Shown here one piece after another: positions 57,711 through 64,000 of a DNA stretch of 64,000 nt. The notes below the pieces were generated by a model. It ran no database searches. It was not told the origin of the DNA and saw nothing but the letters and a program-made list of their open reading frames with translations. The stretch spans positions 7,727,278-7,791,277 of the forward strand of contig CM070720.1 of assembly GCA_036346275.1 (NCBI GenBank), written 5' to 3'. The position numbers and the translations under genes are program-made. Every line of letters begins with the position of its first letter. Within the stretch, counting starts at the first letter, position 1. The DNA is from Otatea glauca (taxonomy: Eukaryota; Streptophyta; Magnoliopsida; Poales; Poaceae).

Positions 57711-59278
57711 GCAAGCGTGACATCGTCTTGGACCATGCAGTGCCATCCTCTCCTGTAGTACAATCCTTGCATCCGTCACCAGCACCTGAGAGTGAAACGG
57801 GGAAGAAGCAAAATGAGGTAGAAAAGAAATGCATTGAGGACCCCATCAAGATGGCCACTGTTAGTACTCCAAAGCAGAAACCTATAACACCTGGTACTTC
57901 AAATGACAAACCTACAACCTCTGATCCCAAAAATTGGCACATTAGACAAGCTATATCAGCCAGATCAGGCGACGCCAGGACCGAGTATTATGTCGTGCGA
58001 CAAAAAAGTAAGGGCAAGGCGCAGTCTGATGACCAAGATGATCAACAAAGATTGAAATTCGAGGTAGGGAAGCCCTTGGTCACCACTACGAAGTTAAAAA
58101 GTCTAACACCCATGATGAAGCGATTACATGCATGGTACTTAGATCGATCCAACCAAGACGTACTCCCAAAGATGATCACTGCAATTTTCCGTGAGGAACA
58201 TTTTCACCATGAGGGCCATGGCTACTTCTTAATAGAATTCGATAACTTGCACAACTTGTTCTATCACGACGCCCTCGACATATCTTTTTTGAGATGCTGG
58301 TCACTGTAAGTGTCTAATATATTAATCTTGGCCTACATTCACGTAATACCGATAAATTTCATGTCTAACTAATTCGTTATATAGATACGAGATGATTGAA
58401 GTACGAAGAACCAAGGGGCGGTGGGATTCCTCGACCCGGGAACGGTTTGCCAACATGAAATCAAAAGAGTACCAAAGGAGGTCGAGGAGTACGTATATAA
58501 AGTTTTGATTAAACTACAAGACAAGGAGTTTATACTTTTGCCATACAATTTTAAGTAAGTTGCTCACTAGCTAGTTAAATTACTCGTTTATTTCGTTATT
58601 TACTCTGATGTAAGGACTAATGACCGCATCATGCATGTGTATGTAGCTTCCATCGATTCTCGTAATAATTCATCCGAGAAAGAGCAAGATGTCGATCATG
58701 GATCCACTGGATAAACCTAAAAAAGACTTTGAAGAGATGACACATTTAGTGAATGAGGCGTTCAAAAGATATTGTTAGAAGAGCTCGAGATACCGCCCAT
58801 ACCACAAATCCCTTACAATCATGCGAAGTTTCCAGACGCACGAAAGGAATACTCTTATATCATATTTCATAGTAAATAGCTCCTTCGACGACATCTTAGT
58901 TCATTCGATTTTTGCGATGTCACAAGCAAATTAAAGGAACAAATTTATGTGGGTACTTAGTGTGCCATACATGCGCGAAATCTTATCATGCACAATAAAA
59001 GACAATGACGTAGAGGCCACCATGCCGACATGACACATTGATTCACACCACTCAATTTCTATATTCTCTCTTAATTTTGTTTTTATACTTACAGCGCCTC
59101 AAGTTGTCTCGGTGAGGACTGCTTCCTTCAAATCCAAGGCATTCAGGGCCAGCTCGCCTACTTCATCATGAAGGAAATAATCAACAAAAATGGCGAGTTT
59201 TATGACGAAGACAACAACGATCCAGTCATCCATACTATTGTCCCAAATCACGTGTCTTCAGCCTCCGAAGACCCGTAG
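57711..59278 (+). pseudogene. Linker and Ulp1-like gene region of element H
   Basis: The frame 57728-58309 has a Pro/Thr/Lys-rich part, then SLTPMMKRLHAWYLDRSNQD and ALDISFLRCWSL. A GTAAGT donor follows at the same place as in G1. Downstream exons show KRVPKEVEEYVYKVLIKLQD and FILLPYNF (58460-58555). A catalytic-His-like FH comes next with the following Trp lost by a one-base deletion near 58654, then ILVIIHP and MDPLDK. The Cys end of the active site is not recognisable. The C-terminal exon runs to a TAG at 59276-59278. It is homologous to the G1 gene but in the other orientation and family. Confidence 0.6.
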
Positions 59279-59377
59279 GCTTCTAGTTTACCTCCACTAG
59301 TTTAGGCTTTTTTACTTCAATTCTGTTTCATTACAAAGTCTAAATAACTCTTTGTTCATTTCAAATGGGAACCCCTT

Positions 59378-59553
59378 CTTTTGCCAATGTCACTTCTTTT
59401 GTCAGTGGTTGTGGTAGTGTAGCATGTACTTTTGTCTTCTTCAGGAACAAACGCACATGCGAGTGACACTTCTAAATATACTTTCTGAGTGTAGCATGTA
59501 CTTTCGTCAATGCCACTTCTTTTCTTAGTGGTTGTGCTAGTGTAGCATGTACT
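59378..59553. repeat. Duplicated 51-bp block
   Basis: CACTTCTTTTGTCAGTGGTT and its continuation to GTGTAGCATGTACTTT (about 59388-59429) recur at about 59512-59553 with few changes, period about 124 bp. There is no coding. Confidence 0.6.
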
Positions 59554-59869
59554 TTCTGAGTGAATCATGCTTTTCTTGCTTATCATGCTGGTTTCTTCTT
59601 AGAAAAAATTGCTCATCAGGATCAAGTGCTTCACACACAAAAATAAATCTCAAAAACCAAAATAACTCTAGCATGGAGAAACTCATGGCTCGAAGAACAG
59701 AAGGACGCACTACTGATGGGCTTAGTGTCATGGTCATCAATGAAGATAAACATCATGCGAATTTGCAAGGTCTATGCTCTGTAAACTCAACTTTTATGGT
59801 AAGCGCCATCAATTCCTGCCAAAGAATCCATGTCTTGAGAATCATGCACAAGATGTAGAGAAGCTCTTA

Positions 59870-60025
59870 GTCACCGCTCAAGTTAAAAGTCTAACACCCA
59901 TGATGCAGCGATCACATGCATGGTACATGGATCGATCCAACCAAGACGTATTCCGAATGATGCAGCCAAGACGCACTCCCGAATGATGCATGGTACACCC
60001 ATGATGCAGCGATTACATGCATGGC
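59870..60025 (+). repeat. Second, partial copy of the H linker exon
   Basis: 59870-59970 repeats 58067-58170: both contain AAAAGTCTAACACCCATGAT and the LHAWY.DRSNQD-type codons. A further short piece (ACACCCATGATGCAGCGATT) follows at about 59997. These are fragmentary duplications of the exon within the same element. Confidence 0.7.
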
Positions 60026-61766
60026 ACAAGAATATGGCATTATCTACATGCTATCGCAAATCACTGTGTGAAAAAGCAATTCAGTAAGAACAATATCTTT
60101 TATATCCGAGTGGACACATCTTCATGCGTGTCGATGTGCAAATATAATTGCATCTAAGTTTCTTTTAGTCCGATTATCCAAAGAATAAATTAAATGCATG
60201 ACCTAGGCTACTCCTATCACTATAGCACAACAAAGATAAATCAAGAACTAAAATTAGTAAATGGTATGGTGTAAAGTCTGCTATCCCTTGTTCTTGTTTG
60301 CAATTATGGATCTTCCATTTTGAAAATCATTATCGTATTCTCGCTTTGTTTGGTGCTATGTCCATTGAAAGACCAAAATTGTTATTTTTACCACACATGG
60401 TGAGATATTTGTTTGATCGACCTCAAGTGGCTTCTTTTGTTTGTGTAGACAATAGATCGAAAATGAGATCAAGGGGTGACAGGAGATGGACAACCAACAC
60501 ATCCTCGCAAAAGAAGAGAAGGAAGTCGTGTCATCTGCTATGCGACAAAGATTATCGACCTCTGTGGTCCTGGGGATTGGATGCCCATGGCAAAACTCCA
60601 CACAGAGGTATGTTATGGAACAACATATTCCTATCTAATTTCTATGCTGAAGTAAAAGTAAATTTATTACCCCTGATTAGTCCAAATTGTCTTATGTGAA
60701 ACAATTGAATCATCATCTGTGGCTTGGAAAAGGCAAGTCTACATTGAAGGGATGTACCATGTGATTGCAATTTACAACATTAAGAAAGGAGATTTTGATT
60801 GAAGTGAGTGATAACATGAACAGACATTTTAAGAATATCAACTTGGATAGAAGTCAGGTGCTAGTATCCCCTACATCAATCGAACCAGATAATCCAGATC
60901 ATGAGCAGCACCATTCCATGTTAGCACATATGATCCGGATCAGTAGTCCAGGTTATGTTGGCTACTTGTTCCATTAGCGCCATTGTCATACCTTAATAAA
61001 TAGCTTATTTGCGGTGTATATATGGTAATATGTCAAAACTATCATATAAAGGAATGCAATTTTGGGCTGTGTGCTATAAAACTGTTAGCAAATGCATTAC
61101 TTTGACTGCTAGCACAATAGTTTCTTAATGTTGTAAATTGCAATCACAGTAGTTTCTTAACGTTGTAAATATCTAGACCTTCCATTTTTAGAGTGGGTTG
61201 ATCATTTGTCGGTTTGTTACCAGCACCCACAAAGTTAGCTTTGGTTCTTTTTTGACATGAAGATGGTGATTTCTTTTTTAGACCTCAAGAGCTGCCTAAA
61301 GAATTTGGGAAGCTAATTTTAATTTGACCCTTATGCTCTGTATATATTATTTTCATCCATTGGTCATTGATTATTTATTATTTCTTTCTATAAATTCGTA
61401 ACTTCTATCAGTACCCTTTTTACGAGTATCTCCTTTTCTTAGCGATGGGTTGATTTCATTTTGGCAGTGCACATGGAAGAGTTGAGTGGTTTTCGGTTCC
61501 TTGAAGTTGCCAAAGAGTTGTATAAAACCTTCAAGTGATTAGTAAGTAGATAGAATCTTAGCTATTTTTGTTATCTCCAAGTCTTCTATGCCCAAAGATC
61601 CAGCTTTTATCTCTCTTGTATGTGACAGTTTTTATAAAATGATTATGCTAATAAATCTTACATTTGAACTAGTGATGTCAACTGAAACAACAATGTACAT
61701 AAATACTGGCATAGCTAGCGCTGCCTGAGGCTAGCCACAAATGCCAATTTTTTATTTTCGTGTGTG
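60026..61766 (+). other. 3' region of element H, unassigned
   Basis: Mostly AT-rich. Plus-strand frames at 60298-60699 and 60765-60977 are open. A donor-like site at 60608 (GAG|GTATGT) and a Ser/Asn-rich hydrophilic segment (60780-60950) could be exon remnants. I recognise no family. The rest holds nothing I can name. Confidence 0.3.
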
Positions 61767-61874
61767 GGATTATCAGCGGCGGTTTTAGCCAAAAACCGCT
61801 ACTGACGTAATATCAGTGACGGTTCTATCAAAAAAACCGCCACTGATAATAGTCCTATCAGTGGCGGTTTTATA
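61767..61874. repeat. Palindromic subterminal array of element H (right)
   Basis: ATCAGCGGCGGTTTTAGCCA, CCGCCACTGATAA and related inverted pairs resemble the left array. The array is cut at 61874 by the CACTA terminus of G2. Confidence 0.75.
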
Positions 61875-62600
61875 CACTACTACACGAATATACATCACAA
61901 TCGGTTCTTTTTTATCATCACAGTCGGTTCTAGTGGCGACACAAAGTCATAAGATAGAGATGAGGCGGTGCTATTACAGTCGGTTCTTACCCGATAGAGA
62001 TGAGTGCATTATCTCTATCGGTTCTTTACAAGAAGCGATAGAGATAACCCTATCATCTCTATCGGTTCTTATATGGAACCGATAGAGATGAGCATGTAAT
62101 CTCTATCGCTTCTTCTAAAGAACCGATAGAGATGACGCACTCATCTCTATCACTTCTTACAAAGAACCGATAGAGATGACACTCATCTCTATCGCTTCTT
62201 GTAAAGAACCGATGGAGATGAGGCGGTCATCTCTATCGCTTCTTACAAAGAACCGATAGAGATGACCCCCATATCTCTATCGTTTTCTTCTCAGAACCGA
62301 TAGAGATGAGGGGGTGTGCTGTCTTTCAATTCACCCTCCAATCAGCACATATTTCACACTGTATGAACATATCACATTCACACAGCAATAGCACACATTA
62401 TGCACATATCACATTCACAGAACACAAATATTTTATTACAACACATATTACATTCGTTCACAAAACAGAACTCAAACATGCTTCACAGTCAATACACATG
62501 CAATCGCATTCACGTATGTAATATTGTTCAAATATGGAATAGTAGTCAGTACAGGACATGTCACAACCTGCTTAAACTACAGTCAAGCTCAACTCTCTAA
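61875..62600 (-). mobile_element. CACTA element G2 terminus and subterminal array
   Basis: CACTACTACACGAATATAC at 61875 (ATA before it) starts a sequence closely similar to G1 (51579 onwards). It includes the ATCACAATCGGTTCTTTTTT opening, an array of GATAGAGATGA palindromes to about 62312 and then about 250 bp matching 52196-52400. After about 62600 similarity to G1 is lost, so the rest of the element is absent, diverged or lies beyond another break. The orientation follows that of G1. Confidence 0.7.
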
Positions 62601-63178
62601 CTCAACTTCAGATATCGGAACACTTCAGATACTATGAGCATTGCATGATCAGGACTACTGCCAACACTTCAAACACATGTGGATCCAAAAGAAAGAAATA
62701 TGCATGTCATGCCCTGTAACTAACAATCTTGAACAAAAACCACATAATTAAAATAATGACGAATGTCATGTGATAAGTGAAACACTTCAGTTTTATCATT
62801 TTTGGCCAATAGAAGACCATTAAGTTTTGGCCCCTTAATCACTGCTTCAACATATGCATGATGGCCACAATTGTCGACACATTATGTATTTCTTTGAGCA
62901 TCAATTACCTGAACACTAGATAATGCAAATTTTGAGAGACCAATACTACCATGCGAAACTGCATGTAACCCATGTTGTGTTATTGCTGGATGAAAATAAC
63001 CCGATAATTGTTGACCTCCACTTCCAGACGTACACCTGAATGCATCTACTGAGATACTTGAACAGCCATATTAAGCCCATTTTCCAATTGTCCCAAAACC
63101 ACGAGGAGTTCTCAGTTGAGGATATGATGATGTTATGATGGCCGGAGTAAACACAGGTGGCATACTGCTTCCCATCAA
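62601..63178. other. Unassigned stretch
   Basis: AT-rich with no clear terminal repeats or strong coding. Minus-strand pieces with Gly/Ser/His-rich codons near 63000-63070 may continue the gag-like fragment next to it. Confidence 0.3.
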
Positions 63179-63735
63179 TTGAGATTCTACTACTCCAGGA
63201 ACTTCAATAGAAGGCATCAAAGTTCCATACTAGTTCGATTCGACAGGAGAGGTAAGATTGCTTCCATCCAAGGTGACTGCTGGACTTGCCTGTTCCAAGG
63301 GACTGGTACCCAGACGGGATCTCCCCAGAAGCAATCCTTTAATTTCTGCTACATCGGATTTCATGCTCTCCAAATCAGTCAGCCGCACATGAATCTTTTC
63401 AATTTCTTCCTGGAAGTCCATCTTCTTCACCCATGCGACTGGATCTAGTCAGTCACGATCAGATCTACCCAACAGATTGGGAGATTTTACGGTAATACCA
63501 ACCCCATTCCCAAAAATCCATGAACTCGTATCACCACGCCGAGGAAGAAACTTGTAGCTCTGATAAATTCTCTGCTCTTTAGAACTCCACGACAACATAG
63601 CCTTGCCATCGATTTGTTCTTCAGATAATCATCAACATTGTGAAGCTTCGTGATGCGTCTGTATACTTGAAGAGAAAAACAAGTGACAACAGGAAATACT
63701 CTAGACGACAGCAAGTTGTTCAGTACGCAGAACAC
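63179..63735 (-). pseudogene. Possible retrotransposon gag N-terminal fragment
   Basis: A minus-strand frame from ATG 63428-63430 encodes MDFQEEIEKIHVRLTDLES and a helical segment of about 35 residues, then a Ser/Pro-rich tail. This resembles the coiled-coil N-termini of gypsy-type gag proteins. A stop near 63230 is followed by further open pieces in other frames. The upstream frame (63487-63735) has no recognised domain. No LTR or primer site was found nearby, so this is tentative. Confidence 0.3.
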
Positions 63736-64000
63736 ACAAAGACACGTTTTGGTTGGCGGAGCACGAGCCCAAGGAGGACGCAGAGCTGGAGGGAGGAGGG
63801 TGGAGCACGAGCGAACGGAGGTGGAGCCGGACGGAGGCGGGCGGAAGCCCGAGGTGGCGAGGGAGGATGGATGGCAACGGAGCTGGGCGTGCCGGTGGGG
63901 GAACTGAGTTTACGAGGCGAGCTCAGTGGATGAGCCCGAGGGCGACGGGTTGCGGGGGCGAGCTCGACGGGGGCTACAGGGCGAGCTTGGAGTGGGGAAT
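63736..64000. other. GC-rich end of window, unassigned
   Basis: A Gly/Glu/Arg-coding-like GC-rich stretch with open frames on the plus strand by composition. It could be a leader or promoter-proximal region. Nothing specific is recognised. Confidence 0.25.

Larger units (their letters stand above)
54213..61874 (+). mobile_element. CACTA-like element H, without recognisable TNP2
   Basis: Defined by palindromic arrays built on GGCGGTTCTTnnnAAGAACCGCC at 54221-54522 and 61767-61874, with a third small block at 55650-55715. A TATA box and GC-rich leader follow the first array. The plus-strand genes are a PF03004-type ORF and a linker/Ulp1-type gene (56297-59278). I did not find CACTA termini for H. 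Its left side meets truncated G1 and its right array is entered by G2 at 61875. No Transposase_21 gene lies inside, so it would depend on others. Confidence 0.6.

Overview
This is plant nuclear DNA, almost certainly from a grass (Poaceae). The window is nearly all transposable elements: Ty3-gypsy and Ty1-copia LTR retrotransposons, solo LTRs and CACTA (En/Spm) DNA transposons. I found no intact host gene, tRNA, rRNA or CRISPR array. Most long open frames are either degraded transposon genes or artefacts of GC-rich sequence. Supporting signs are tRNA-iMet-type primer binding sites, a Tat-lineage gypsy element with an antisense extra gene, and Transposase_21 and PF03004-type CACTA genes.

Layout. 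1-2011: 5' end of a minus-strand copia element and a second primer binding site. 2012-4969: unclassified sequence with a tandem duplication, an AT-rich insertion, a 66-bp direct duplication and a GC-rich coding-like fragment. 4970-10955: a CACTA element (T) with its terminus, palindromic subterminal repeats, TATA box, a long hairpin and a degenerate TNP2 transposase gene. Its terminal repeat array resumes at 50048-50275. 10956-50047: a nest of retrotransposons that split that array, flanked by GTAGT. 50276-51578: leader-like sequence and a cut gene fragment. 51579-62600: three further CACTA pieces (G1, H, G2) with TNPA/PF03004-like and Ulp1-like pseudogenes. 62600-64000: mostly unassigned, with a gag-like fragment.

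The nest can be read base by base. Gypsy A (minus strand, 10956-50047, about 12.9 kb without its insertions) was split in its integrase by copia B (plus, 18134-44332, about 8.5 kb without insertions). B was hit in gag by a 3.7-kb solo LTR (C, 21669-25365) and in RNase H by gypsy D (minus, 28733-42741, about 7.6 kb without insertions). D was hit in integrase by a 1.0-kb solo LTR (E, 30352-31388) and in protease by a 5.3-kb solo LTR (F, 33845-39174). Six insertions have TG...CA-type ends, some with one decayed base, and 5-bp target duplications that are perfect or carry one mismatch. LTR divergence judged by eye falls in the expected order, A > B > D.

All coding regions are broken by stops, frameshifts or insertions, so none of the elements looks autonomous now. 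The points most worth following are the hairpin of about 94-bp arms in CACTA T, the spliced antisense gene and tandem-repeat 3' region of gypsy A, the LTR duplication that keeps a trace of the LTR/primer-site junction, and the gene fragment cut by the G1 terminus.
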